Below, in pieces: positions 47,876 through 60,068 of a DNA stretch of 64,000 nt. Numbering within the stretch: position 1 is the first letter of the stretch; the number at the start of each line of letters is the position of its first letter. The position numbers were made by a program, and so were the translations under genes. Below the pieces are notes generated by a model. That model was not told the origin of the DNA and did no database searches. It worked only from the letters and a program-made list of their open reading frames with translations. The DNA is taken from the NCBI GenBank assembly GCA_014058105.1, contig JACGCM010002082.1:2046001-2110000 (forward strand). Reading direction: 5' to 3'. This DNA is from Kingdonia uniflora (Eukaryota > Streptophyta > Magnoliopsida > Ranunculales > Circaeasteraceae).

Positions 47876-48369
47876 TATAGTGTCGAGTTTTCTGGAAGGA
47901 AAATCTTCGCCAATACTATTCATAAGGAGAATATAATAAAAGACTAATCACACGAGATTTTATGTAGAAAACTCAGTAAAAGCTGAGAAAACTCACGACC
48001 TCGGGGAAGGTTTTGATGTAAAATCTAGTATAATGCTAGTTATTACAAGTTTTTAGGGTGATAGTAGGGTTAAGAAGTAACAATAGTAAAGTTGATGATT
48101 GTAGGGGTCTTTAACAATCTATCATCTGCCTGTATTTATAGTAGATACATGCAGTTTAAAAAATAAAAGAAACAATCTCCTATTCTGGGGGAGTAGGTAA
48201 ACTTCGAGGATCTCTAACAGCTCTTTCTTGACCAAGTACAATAGCTACTTTTAGTAGGTCATGGACTTGTGATATCTTCTTGGATGCTATCTGTCTTCGA
48301 CTATGTATGACTGCTTCGACTACACTGTGTTGGCTTACTCTTGCCGAATATGGGGACTATGCTACTGCA
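47876..48369 (-). repeat. Element B 3' LTR
   Basis: 494 bp, TATAGTGTCGAGTTTTCTGG..ATGCTACTGCA on the plus strand. Aligns throughout with 61170-61664. First base pair TA in place of the expected TG. Confidence 0.87.
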
Positions 48370-48553
48370 ATCGCCCCATTCTCGACAGAAGTACTTATAG
48401 TTGTGTCAAGAAGAAATTAGAAGCTGAAGAGGTTTGCCAAATATTTATGAATCGTCGTTTGTCATTTTTGAGGTCAAGGTGAACTGTATTTGGTCAGATC
48501 GTTCTCGAGGAGCAATTAATACGGTGCATTAGACCTGGCAGATTTAAGATGGG

Positions 48554-48960
48554 TATAAATAGATGGTGTTAGGAGGGCATTACGGTGGTAGGTTTGAAGG
48601 ATGCCTCCCCAAGTATGGCACAATGCACCGTTTGAGGAAGAAGACGTTAAGCTATTTGAGGTAAAGATTTGTGTTAAACCAGTGTTCGGCATTTTCTGGA
48701 TTGGTCCTATAATGGCATGAAGGATGTGGGGAGGTAAAGTCAGGGAATGTATGTTTACACGGGCTCCATTAGGTTTAGTATGTAATGTTGAAGGCATGGA
48801 AGGGCATCAAATTGAGGGAGAATGGGTTATTGCTCGTAGTGAAGGAGAGGATGTGATGGCTGGTGCGCATCTAGGGATCTTGCCGAACGAAGGTGGCTTC
48901 CTGCAATGTGCTTTTTGCTATGCATTTCTTGAGACAGCTCTTAGAAGTACAGTGACTTGA
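48554..48960 (+). pseudogene. Element B antisense gene 1, with TATA box
   Basis: TATAAATAG at 48554 is followed by ATG at 48601 (MPPQVWHNAPFEEEDVKLFE). The frame continues to 48960 with one TGA at 48718. About 119 residues, including GEWVIARSEGEDVMAGAHLG and a Cys pair (CAFCYAF). No family recognised. Runs opposite to gag-pol. Confidence 0.4.
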
Positions 48961-49431
48961 GATTCATTGAATTTCTTAGGATATCAATGCTCTTAGTGCC
49001 GTAAAGAATGCCCGATTTGGGTGAAAAGATGCAATAATGTCCGATTCTGGTGAAAAGAAGCTAAATGTCTGATTCTAGTGAAAAGAAGCACAAAGTAATT
49101 AGTTCTTTAAGTCGAATGTAAAGTAGTGTTGTGAATGTAATATAATTGAAGGAAACAATTTATCGAATGTAATTTGTAACAGTTTATTTATTAAAGAAAA
49201 TGATTTTCTTCGACTTCTACTTGTATTTTAACTTGTGTTTGTCCACTAATGTATATTACTCGTTCTCGATGTAAGATATAAATAAGACGATTGCCGAATT
49301 ATTGCAACAACTCGAAGATAATTTAATGAGTGGGTCCAGGAATGGGTTTCAAGATTGATTGATATGACTGTGTAAAATGTATATTTCCAAGGCAAAATAA
49401 ATATATTATGTTGACTTTGAATGTGGAGGAC

Positions 49432-49777
49432 TATAAATATCCTCTGTTGTGTTGAGGGATAGTCATTTCATTTTGAAAAGATGGTGAAGACGAGGTTATA
49501 GGCACGTAATGAGGTGTTCAGTCGCATTTAAGCAAAGTATTAGGAAATATATGGTAAGTATATCAGAATCCTTCAGAATGCCAATGTTCACTTGAAAGAT
49601 CCTGTAGAACCTGATTATGATAGTATGAGTGAGGCAGAGGCCAAAGATGTTGAGGAGGACTTTATTTTTCATTGCCAATTGCAATATTGGACTCCTCTTG
49701 AGCATGTGGCCTTTATGTGGACTCGTGCAAAGAAAATAGTGGAGAGAGAAGATGAGGCTGCAGCTAGGGGTTTGTAA
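49432..49777 (+). pseudogene. Element B antisense gene 2, with TATA box
   Basis: TATAAATAT at 49432 and ATG at 49481, the same 47-49-bp spacing as gene 1. Three stops in the first 22 codons, then an open acidic stretch ([40 protein letters not shown]) to 49777. Not recognised. Confidence 0.35.
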
Positions 49778-50367
49778 TTTTGATAATTTTGTTTAAATAT
49801 ATGTAATGGTCGAATGTTGTGAAAATAAAATGAAAATTAAATTTGATGTGATAAGAATTTGTCGATGTTTTATTGTGGATGTGTTGTTTCTTTTCGAATG
49901 AATTTTGAGTTGGATAATGTATGAAGGTTTGAATGACTAGTATAAATCGAATGTTGACCGAAAGTTTATTTTAAGTGTTTGGTCGAATGTGTGTCTTAGA
50001 TATAGGGGTTTGTAGATTAAATAGAAATTGGGGGAGGGGGGAGATGAGGTTAATCGATGATGCAAAGGTGTATTCCTTTGGGTGAAATGTTGAAGTATAA
50101 AGAAAATGATGTGCTGTATTATAAAATAGGGTGTACACTGTTGAGTATGAACGTTCTAGAAAAATTCTTTGAGACATGGAGGGGTTGGAACAAGAATGTA
50201 GAGGTTTACTGATGTTGAGAAGGCGAAGAGTTAAATATGTCGAGAAAATACCCTGAGGAGCCTTTAAAGGGAAAGGCCTTTTACTTAGGTTTGTGGTTAA
50301 GTAATTTTGAATTGGAGATATTCGAAGTGTTGAATGCGATGCTTTAATTGTTTCTAACTATCTTTGT

Positions 50368-51735
50368 TTGTTTACAACTTTGAAAGAGGTTGACAAGAAT
50401 TCAGAAGTGAAAGAAGGGCTGTATTGGATCAAGAAAAATTTCTTTGGTAGGATCGATAATCTGGTCATCGACCAAGATCACGTGAGCACTTTATTCCAAG
50501 AAGCCAGTTTAAAGAGGTCGAGGGCTAAAGGTGTTGAAGTATCTATGATCGACGAAAAGATGTCAACGAAGACCAAGAGGGTTGCAAAGGCTAGCTTGCC
50601 AGTGAAAAATCCTTCCTTGGCCGGGTACAATACTGATACAGAGATAAATGCCATATTTGGGGAATCTCTGGGAAAGAGTAAAAAGAGAAGGGTGGCGAGC
50701 TCTGGTGTTCCCCCACTGCTTCCTCACAAGAGGACTACTCGATAGTCAACATCAGAGGAGGTGGCTGGTACAGTAAAACTAGCTATTGTGGTGGATGGGG
50801 GTCCTCCACGGGGTGCGAGGAGTGTGTTCCTGAAGAAGAGAGCTGGTGGTAAGACGTCAAAGACAAAATACATCGAAAAGTCTGAGGCTAATGTTTAGAA
50901 GACCATGGACTCGTATACGTCTGGGTCAGACGTGCTGAAGATGGAGCTGGAGGATTGTTTGGTGGGTATTGAGAGTTTGAACATGTTTCTCAGTGAGGGT
51001 CAGAGAAACATTTCAAAGGTGAGAAATTTTACTGCTTTGCTTCGATATTAAAAATTGGTAGGTCACTTGAATAATCAATATATGACTTTGATGCAGATCA
51101 AGAGGTTGCTGACTGATGTCATTAACCGTATTATTGGCAGTGGTGATCTGTCAAATTAACTTATGGCGTATAACAATATATAGAAGGATTTGATCGAGGA
51201 GAAGGAAGGGTTGAATGAAACTTTGAACACTTACAAGCTGGATGCTAAAAAGGCGAGGGATACTGCGCTTCGTAAAGCAAGGAAAGTGTCAGAGAAAGAA
51301 AAAATGAAGGCTTTGGCGATGCAGAAAGAAAACTTTGAAAAGGATGCAATGGAGCAAGTTGTTGATGCACAGAAGGCAATGAAGCTAGAGAAGGGCAAGC
51401 TTCTTGATAAGGTTAGGGCTCAGATGAATACAGAGAAGTTGGAAAGATGCAAAGAAGTGAGGTCCCATTTTGCTAGGCAGTACGAGGAGTTGGCGGCAAG
51501 TAAAAATTTGTATAAGGGGTTGGCAAAATCTGGTGGTATTGTCTATGATTATTCAAGTTCAGAAGATGAAGTGTCAGAGACTCCTGAAGTTCATGGTGGG
51601 ACGGAAATCATCGATGATGTGATGATGATGGAAGCTGATACTGCGTGCCCTGGGGAGTTGGCAGACGTACAAGTACCCGAAGGCACTCTGACTGTGTATG
51701 AAAATATCTCCTCCTGTAGTGCAATAAATGTGTAA
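50368..51735 (+). pseudogene. Element B antisense gene 3: coiled-coil protein with intron
   Basis: Frame 50368-50745 ([20 protein letters not shown], then a basic KSKKRRV cluster like a nuclear signal) has a stop at 50743. It continues in frame past that to [16 protein letters not shown] donor (about 51019) and TTTGATGCAG acceptor (51097) bound a 79-bp intron. After IKRLLTDVINRIIG and two stops, the frame 51190-51735 is a long Lys/Glu coiled coil ([20 protein letters not shown]) with an acidic C-terminus. Same plan as the element A antisense gene; the N-terminal globular domain is not clear here. Function unknown. Confidence 0.5.
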
Positions 51736-51987
51736 GTAATACTTTATGTGTGGAAGGTTGTAAAAATGGTCATTGGGACTGAAACATTTAAACCTTTTGT
51801 TGAATGATGTTGTTTTCGAATTTGGATTTTGTAGATCTGTGTTAAGTAATGATTGTCGAGAAGAGTGATTTTGTGGAGTGTTAATACAGATGGTAACAGA
51901 TTTGTAATGATAGCGAAGATAAATACCCTGACTTTGTTGCAGTGTTCGTGCAGATGGAATGAACGTCTGGATGCGTTCTTAGAAAGT
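51736..51987. other. 3' region of the element B antisense gene
   Basis: Untranslated; no feature seen. Confidence 0.3.
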
Positions 51988-53060
51988 ATGGATTGAGATC
52001 AAAATAAAATAGTAAAGATGATTGATTGTCTGATGCATACTTGTTAAGTATGGATCGAGATCAATTCAAAATAGTATAGATGACTGATTGTCTGATGCAT
52101 ATTTGTTAAGTAGGGATCGAAATCAATTCAAAATAGTAAAGATGATTGATTGTCTGATGCATACTTGTTAAGTATGGATCGAGATCAATTCAAAATAGTG
52201 AAGATGATTGATTGCCTGATGCATACTTGTTAAGTTTGGATCATGATCAATTTAAAATAAGAAAATATGACTGATTGTATGATGCATACTTGTTTAGTAT
52301 GGATCAAGATCAATTCAAAATAGTAAAGATGATTGATTGTCTGATACATATTTGTAAAGTATGGATCGAGATCAAATCAAAATAGTAAAGATGATTGATT
52401 GTGTGATGCACACTTGTTAAGTATGGATCGAGATCAGTTCAAAATAGTAAAGATGATTGATTGTCTAATGCATACTTATTAAGTATAGATCGAGATCAAT
52501 TCAAAATAGTAAAGATAATTAATTGTCTGATGCATACTTGTTAAGTATGGATCGAGATCAATTCAAAATAGGAAAGATGACTGATTGTCTGATGCATACT
52601 TGTTAAGTATGGATCGAGATCAAAACAAAATAGTAAAGATAATTGATTGTCTGATGCATACTTATAAAGTATGGATCGAGATCAAATCAAAATAGTAAAG
52701 ATGATTGATTGTCTGATCCATACTTCTTAAGTATGGATCTAGATCAATTCAAAATAGTAAAGATGATTGATTGTCTGATGCGTACTTATAAAGTATGGAT
52801 CAAGATCAAATCAAAATAGTAAAGATGATTGATTATGTGATGCATACTTGTTAAGTATTGATCGAGATCAATTCAAAATAGGAAAGATGACTGATTGTCT
52901 GATGCATACTTGTTAAGTATAGATCGAAATCAAAACAAAATAATAAAGATGATTGATTATTCGATGCATACTTGTAAAGTATGGATTGAGATCAAATCAA
53001 AATAGGAAAGATGATTGATTGTCTGATGCATACTTTTTAACTATAGATCGAGATCAAGTT
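51988..53060. repeat. Element B tandem repeats, 62-bp unit, about 17 copies
   Basis: Unit TGGATCGAGATCAATTCAAA..ATGATTGATTGTCTGATGCA..CTTGTTAAGTA. Copies differ by 1-6 bases, with period 62-63. It occupies the same place as the 156-bp array of element A (between integrase and antisense genes), but the sequence is unrelated. Confidence 0.92.
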
Positions 53061-53159
53061 AAAAGTAAATAGTAAATTGATAAGAGTGAATGTTTATTTA
53101 AATGTATATAACGGTTACAATGGCTATCTGTAAAACAATTTGAGTTGGGCAGTATTCCA

Positions 53160-54130
53160 TGGGTACTCGAGCAGGATTTCGTCTTCAGTCATCAGCCAGT
53201 AAGTTCTACTATTTATTTTATCACATACAATGTATGGCCCTTCCCAGTTTTTTGATAACTTTCCAAAATTCTTAGACCGAGTGTGATCTTGAATCCTTCG
53301 AAGGACAAGTTCTCCAATACCAAATTTTCTTTTTTAAACATTTTTATTGTAAGAATTTTTCAATGTGTCATGGTATCGCCTCAGGTTTGCAATGACTTTG
53401 TCTCGAGTCTCTTCTATCCAGTTGAGGTTACAGAGGAGACCGAGTTCATTATCTTCATCTGGGATCTTCCTTCAGGTACTTGGTAGATCGAGGTCTGAAG
53501 GTATGACTGCTTCAGTACCGAAGGCCATCATGAACAGAGTGCAGCCTGTTGAAACTCGAGGAGTGGTTCGATAGGCCCAGAGAGCACTGAGTAGTTCGTC
53601 CACCCATATTCCTTTATTATCGTCGAGATGCTTACGTAAACCAGATTTAATGCTTTTGTTAATGGCTTCGGCTTGTCCGTTGCCTTGGGGATAATATGGT
53701 GTGGATGTTGAGAGCTGGATTTTGTATTTATGGAGGAAAGCCAACACTATTGCGCTGATAAATTGCTTGCCGTTATCGGAGCGTATCATTTGCAGGCAGC
53801 CAAACCTAGTGATTATGTGCTCCCAAAGGAACTTGATGACCTCATTCTCGTCGGTATGGCATAGAGAGACTGCTTCAACCCATTTTGTGAAGTAATCAGT
53901 GACGACTAGTACGAATTTTCAGTTTCCCGAGGCTAGATGAAAAGGTCCAATGATGTCGAACCCCCACCATTTGAAAGGCCAGATGCCATTGTTAATATGC
54001 AAGTCGAGGGTTGGGCTTTTGATGTCTTGAGCGTGGATCTGGCATTTGCAATATTTATGCACAAATTCTTTGCAATCTTGCCTTATTTTTGGCCAGTATA
54101 TGCCTTGCATAAATGCACGTTAGGCTAACG
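53160..54130 (-). pseudogene. Element B integrase
   Basis: GIYWPKIRQDCKEFVHKYCK (zinc module), KWWGFDIIGPFHLASGN, VVTDYFTKWVEAVSLCHTDE (first Asp), MIRSDNGKQF (second Asp) and YYPQGNGQAEAINKSIKSGL (Glu), then LWAYRTTPRVSTG. The DDE core is complete, with a stop near 53920 between the zinc module and core. The C-terminal part to 53160 is broken. Confidence 0.85.
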
Positions 54131-54239
54131 ATCTTCTTGGGATGTGTGCGCCACGGATAGCTTCGTGAAGTTCCCTAATTTTGATCTGAGCTTGTTTGTT
54201 AAAGATGCATTCGATAAGTAGTTCTTCTCCAGTGATACG

Positions 54240-54850
54240 GTATATGACTTTTCCTTAAACTATGAATCTTGAGCATTTGGCCAAAAGTGAACGGGCTTCC
54301 TCTTTGTTATCTGACAGGATGTTGGAATTGAGGTAGGCATAAAATGGTTTTCTCTAGTCTTCAGGGTCTTCGTCTTGAGCAATGGTAATTTGGAGTGTTG
54401 ATAGTACATCAAGACTAGAATGCTCGATGATTTCATGATTTCAATCTCTAAGGATCTTTTCTCACTGTCCCCAAGCATGGCAGCGATATAAGCTAATGCG
54501 TCGGCATGCCGATTTTCTTGTCGAGGTAAGTAAGAGATTGTTGCATGCTTGAAATTTTTCATTTTTTCTTCGACCAGGGTTGCATAATCAGCCATTTTTT
54601 CCGTTATATGGAATGTCTTGTTGTAATAATTTTCCATGAGTAAAGAATTGACGTAGACTGCCAAGTCTTCTGTGCCGAGGGCGAGTGCGAGATCTAGACT
54701 GTAGAGGATTCCTTAATATTTGGTTTCATTATTGGTGGCATAAAAGTTTAACTTTATAGCTTTCTCAATACGATGGTTGGAAGGTGTAACGAGGACGATA
54801 CCAATCCCTGATCCATCTGTAAAAGTTTGCCATCCTGAGCCTTTTGACCA
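54240..54850 (-). pseudogene. Element B second RNase H-like domain
   Basis: Readable pieces include GSGIGIVLVTPSN-like sequence (54780-54830), AVYVNSLLMENYY and HATISYLPRQENRHADALAY. The last matches the R-x-x-N-x-x-A-D-A-L-A signature of RNase H-fold domains. A stop at about 54713 and others occur. Confidence 0.65.
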
Positions 54851-54859
54851 TGCGTCCGG

Positions 54860-55480
54860 CTCTACTATTGAATCATCTGTGAAGATTTCTTCAAGTTCTT
54901 CTTAATCAGGGTCTTTGACTGGAAAGTCTGCCAAAAAGTCAGCGACTGCTTGTCCCTTAACTGATATTTAGGCTTCAAAAAAGATGTCGTATTCTTCAAG
55001 GAAAACAGACCATTACTAGATTTGTTGAGATTTTTCTTTTTTGGAGAGTACCAGTTTGAGGGAATACTTGGTGATGGCTTTAATGGGATGAGCTTGAAAG
55101 TAAGGATGAAGCTTTTATAACTATAGACCAAGGCGAGTAGCTGCTTTTCTGTCGTTGTGTATCTTTTTTCCGTAGGCATGAATGTTTTATTGATAAAGTA
55201 GATCTGTTTTTTAACTACTTTATCTTCTCAAATAAGGATAGAACTAATGGAGTCTTCAGTTGTGGATAATTACATTGCCAGTGTTTCGTCATCAACTGGA
55301 GTACTCATTATAGGAGAACGCCCCAAGTATCGTTTAAGGTCTTGGAAGGCTAACTCGCAGTCAGGAGTCTAAATGATCTCCTTGTGTTGTTTTTTTGAAA
55401 GAGGTGTGGGGTTGCCACGGAGAAGGAGGTAAAGAAGTTTACATCTATCAGATGACTTTGAGATGAATATGTGAAGAGCG
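54860..55480 (-). pseudogene. Element B RNase H and RT thumb, decayed
   Basis: MPTEKRYTTTEKQLLALVYS at 55179 is the start of the RNase H C-terminal half (E-x-R-Y-x-x-x-E-K-x-x-L-A-L-V). The downstream frame is shifted. Upstream pieces (55200-55480) carry the RT connection with several stops. Confidence 0.65.
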
Positions 55481-55486
55481 GCTATT

Positions 55487-56394
55487 TTGCCAGCAAATTT
55501 TTGGACATCTTTTTTTGCTCACAGAGATGGCATCGCGATGAGTGCTTTGATTTGTGCAGGATCGATTTTTGATTCCTCTTTTGCTGACCAGGTATCCCAG
55601 AAACTTGCCAGATGCGACTCTAAACTGTCACTTCGCTGGGTTGAGTTTCATTTAGTATTTATGAGGATATCAAAAATTGCTTGGAGATTGTTGGAATGAT
55701 CTCCGCATTTCAATCTTTTGTAGATCATATCAACGATGTAAACTTCCATAATTGTGCCAAGATGATCTTTGAACATTTTTGTCGCAAGCCTTTGGTAAGT
55801 AGCTCCTGCATTCTTTAACCCAAAGGGAATTACTGTGTAACAGTAGAGACCTCTTTCACTAATGAAGGTTTTTTTTTCTTGATCGTCATCAGCGAGTGGA
55901 AGTTGGCTGTAGCCAGAGGCTACATCCATCATTGAAAGAAGTTCGTATCCTACGACTGAATCGAGGAGTTGTAGAATCAGTGGCAGTGGGAAGCTATCAT
56001 TGGGTATAAATTTGTTGGGTTTTGTGATGTTAACACAAACCCTGATCTTTCAATTTTTCTTTGGGACTACTACGATGTTAGAAACACATTTTGGATACTT
56101 GGCTTCACGAATAAATCCTACCTGAAAGAGTTTATCAATTTATTCGTTAACCCTATGTATAGCAACTTTGCTGTCTGGAAGGAGGTTCAGTCGATGGCAT
56201 GCGATTGACGGATCAATACCAGGCATTTCTCTAAAAGTCCAGGCAAATATGTCGATATTTTGCTTCAATAGCTTGATCATGGCTTCTTTTTCAGCGGTTG
56301 ATAGCTTGGAGCCAATGAAGGTGTGACGCCCTGGACCATCGAGGTTAATAGATTTAATTGTTTCGGTGTCATGTTGTTCGAATGTGGAGGGCAT
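55487..56394 (-). pseudogene. Element B reverse transcriptase
   Basis: 56394-56140 encodes the entry (NIDIFAWTFREMPGIDPSIA). A broken stretch with PKKN-like sequence follows. 55932-55648 encodes MMDVASGYSQLPLADDDQEK and IPFGLKNAGATYQRL. The catalytic box, normally Y-[IV]-D-D-M, reads Y-I-V-D-M at about 55724-55738, so the first metal-binding Asp is Val. Element A lost the other Asp of the same pair. Confidence 0.83.
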
Positions 56395-56646
56395 TAATTT
56401 CTATAGTTGTTATGCTTTGAGAAGTTTTTCTGAATGAGTGTTGGTGGTGGTATTCTCACACATATGTGCAACTGCTTGGCTACCTTTGATTTCGTATATT
56501 CCGTGATCTGTTGGAAATCTTAATGCCAAATGATACGTAGAAGGTACTTCTTTGATTGAATATAGCCAACTTCACCCCAAAATTCCCAAGTATTTAGATT
56601 CAGCGTCGATGATAAGGAATTTGACAAATGTTGTTCCTGTTCCTAC

Positions 56647-57027
56647 CTAAACTAGTAGAGTGATTTCCCCTGTAGCTAATTCTTTCGAACCGTTAAAGCC
56701 GGTAATTGTAGTTGTTGAAGCTTTAACCGAGTCTGTGAGGCCTAGGACTTCAATTGCTCTTCTGAATAATACATCTGTCGTACTTCCAGTATTGACTAGA
56801 AGCATATGTAGGTAGTCCTGTCCGATTTTGAGCATAATGACGAGAGGGTCATCATGAGAGTACTTTACGTGGCTGGTGTCACAGTTCTCAAAGGTGATAT
56901 GGTAAGGACGTTTTGACTTGCTCGAGCTGGGGAGAAGTTTTGCAGATTTATCTAAAGAGGTCATTTTATAACAGGATGCAATTCGATCATTTTGTTTTCT
57001 TTTCTTTCCTTTCACAATCTCAATCAT
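56647..57027 (-). pseudogene. Element B aspartic protease
   Basis: YLHMLLVNTGSTTDVLFRRA shows the retropepsin site with Asn where the catalytic Asp of D-T-G should be (codon at about 56787-56789). ITGFNGSKELATGEITL follows. The upstream region is Lys-rich. Confidence 0.8.
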
Positions 57028-57102
57028 GTACAGGTGGCAAGCCTGCCTCTAATTCTAATTTTGCTCAACCTCTTTGTTTTTCGCTTCATCTTCAAGAAAT
57101 TT

Positions 57103-57468
57103 CTAGATGCCGATGACATAATTGTGAAGCCTACCGGCTAATATGTTACGATGAAATAATCGTATGAGAGAGTAGCAATTGTCAATTTCGTGGCTATGCA
57201 CATTGTGATACTGACATAGAGGTTTAGTGGGTACATCCAGGATGGTTTGTGGTGCGCAATAACACTTATCTCCCTTTATCGTTGGTAAGAGAGCGGAGAG
57301 AGTTGTTGCCATTGGTGGTAGAATCGGGACTGGTCTGTCGGGTCTACCATCCCTTCTTCTACTGTTGTCTGTGTTTCTGATGCGTTGCTTGGGTGTTTCA
57401 GTAGTTGTCAATTTTTGGGGTGGGGTCAAAGTTATTTCTTGAGAATGGATGGCAGATGAGCTCTTCAT
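57103..57468 (-). pseudogene. Element B gag-protease spacer with zinc-knuckle-like motif
   Basis: 121-codon frame, Thr/Pro-rich and then CQYHNVHSHEIDNCYSLIR, a C-x2-H-x4-H-x4-C arrangement seen between gag and protease in Tat-type elements. The upstream junction to gag is interrupted by the solo LTR. Confidence 0.6.
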
Positions 57469-57557
57469 CTTATTTTTTTATGATCACTCTAATTCGATGT
57501 AATTATTAACTACATCAATCATTTATGTGACTATTCTTGGCTTGTGCAGAGTAAGTT

Positions 57558-59993
57558 TGTAATATCCCATAATTTTTTTTAATTTTTTATTATTATTCCT
57601 TTTCATTCATCTGTATCCATCTCATATCATCCATTGCATCATATAGAGTCTTGCATCTTAGGGTTGTTGATTTTAGCCAGTGTTTGATAGGTTGTTTCTG
57701 TGTTGTGGGTGATCAAGTGGATCTGAAAGGATTTGAGATTTTCCAGTTATCATTTGAATGAGGATCATGTTTATTCGAACGAATCAACTTGTCTCCTGGA
57801 ACTTTACCCAAGAGTTCTTAATCGTTCGAATGACCTCATTTATCGTTCGCGCGACCCCTGTTTCTCGTTCGAACGATCTATCGAACGAATTGACATGTCC
57901 CCTGGAGTGTTGGCCCAAGGGAATATTTTCGTTCAAATGACCTTTCGAATGATTGCTGTGTTTCTAGGGATACAACCCATTTTAAGCGTTAGTTGTTCAA
58001 ACGACTTTAGGATTCGCTCGAACGACCATCGTATTCCTTGTTTAATTTAGTCTTTCTTTTCTTTTCTTTTGGGGTTAGTTTTCTTTTATGCTGCGCAGCT
58101 TTTGAAAGAGAGAGAGCTTGGAGAGAGAGTTTAGAGAGAGGATCATCATCTCCACCTTCCATCATCTTCATCACCTATTCTTTATCATCTCCACTTCCCG
58201 ATTATCAGCTCCACAATTTCTATTAGTTTTTCCCTATTCCCTTTTACCCTAGATTTCTTGATTTCAGTTTTAAGGAACCTAAAATTGGTGGTTCAGATTT
58301 GATTGTTGGGTTGGGTTTATTGTCAGGTTCTAGTATTGATTGTTGTTGTGATTGATTACTATAGTTTTTCTGTGTTCCGGTTGCCGAGGGGCGGAACTAG
58401 GTTTTGGAGTGCAGATTGTAGTTTTCTGGGATTTGAGCTTTATATCAGGCGAGTGTCCCTTTCTTGCTAAGTTTCCTTACTAGCTTAATTAATGTGAATT
58501 AAGAGTGTTACTCTGGACAGAGAGGTGTAATGTGATTTTTTTTATAGTCGTTTCATTTTGTTCTGTATAAGCTGTTAAACAATATGTTAGATTAGTTAGT
58601 TATTCTGTAGCTTGGTTATATTGTTTGTCTTAGACTTCGGGAATTAGTTAGAAGCGGCTACGCTGGTTCTCGCGGCTTCGTCCTTGAACACTACAACGTA
58701 ATTACCTTTAACTTACTCTAGTAGTTGTTTATATTTAATATTTCCTATTGTTAGGCACGTATGGTTATGTTTCCCTTTTATCTTTTAGGAAGTTGTGTAT
58801 TTGTGTGGTATTCTTGTGGCTTTGTCCTTGAATACTGTTTCAATTTTGTAGAGACTGATGTTGTTTAGATGTTGTGACTGGTAGTCACTGTCCATCTATG
58901 TTAGGATTGCTTACCATTATCTCAGGCAGGTGGTTATCCTATGTGTGCTGGCCGTGTTGGCGGCTATTGTGTTTTGATCCGTGGGATCTGTTTGCATCTA
59001 TTGATTTTTATATTCTCTTAACTTAACGAGGTCGGATACATAATGCAGCTCTACATTGGCTAACCCTCGATAGGATTTAGGATTCTTATATCGGGTTGAA
59101 ATAGTAGGTGAGTTTGGGACAGGTACTATCATACCTATTACCCATTCAGGAGTATGGGATGGTATGAGACAGTTTTCCTTTGGTACCCATCTTATCCTCC
59201 GTGAGGTTAAAATTCCTTGGAACATAAATAGAGTTTAGACCTTGGCTCTGTGGGTTGCAAATCCCGGAACACTCTGATCAAGTGATAAATCCTTAGCGTG
59301 GACGAGCTTGACAAAAATCGTACCCAATTAAGATCTCTTTAAGGTCATTATGTATTAACGGTTGATCAGTCCATATACTTTTAATAGGGCCTAGTTCATT
59401 GGTTTTATCACATCATAAGCATCCAGTATTAGGAAAATTCTAGAATCATATCATATCATATCATCACATCGTCACATCACATCATTTTATCTCTATTTCT
59501 TCTCTTATATAAACTCTATTACTTAAATATTCCTTATCTCATTCGCCTCCTCCTCTTCTTTCTGCACTAGTTTATTAGTAAGTTATTTACCTTTGCGGGG
59601 CATTAATGAGCCGTGGTTTTGGTCACTCTCGTTTTGTCCCCCCTTTCAGAGACAGAGTAGTGGCTTGTGTTGCTGAGGGCTTCAGCTGAGTTGGAGCTAG
59701 TTTTTGCTACTGCAGATCTCTCCTAGTTGCAGTTGTCCTTGTATGAGATCTTAGCCCTTGTCGTTGTACATTATCGAGATCTTGTATTACATTTTCAGTT
59801 TGATATATATATATATATTTTCTTCCGCTTTATTATTCTTTTTTACTCTGATGATGTTGCTTTAGTGATTGACTGAACTATTTCCTATAAGCATGGTTAT
59901 TCGTGGGGGAAAATCTTTAGATTCCTCGACCTGTACGCCTTGGATGACATTATTTTTAGATATGCTCTAATTATTGGAATTTGAGGCGTGGCA
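57558..59993. mobile_element. Solo LTR, 2.44 kb, inserted in element B gag
   Basis: Starts TGTAATATCCC and ends GAGGCGTGGCA, resembling the TGTAA(C/T)ACCCC..GGCGTGACA ends of long chromovirus-type LTRs. Perfect 5-bp target duplication AAGTT (57553-57557 and 59994-59998). No internal region, so it arose by LTR-LTR recombination. Contains GTTCGAACGA-rich sequence at 57775-58025 and a (TA)n run near 59805. Confidence 0.87.
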
Positions 59994-60068
59994 AAGTTCT
60001 TCTCAAACTTTAGAATCGATGTGCAGGGTGGAGGTGAATGCTGGAACGACGATCTTGGAGTCTGAGTT

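Noticed and set aside
51988..53060. CRISPR-like array
   Set aside because: Repeats are contiguous 62-bp units without unique spacers, inside a plant retrotransposon.
58998..59225. 75-codon minus-strand ORF in the solo LTR
   Set aside because: LTR sequence with intact target duplications on both sides; no coding signal.
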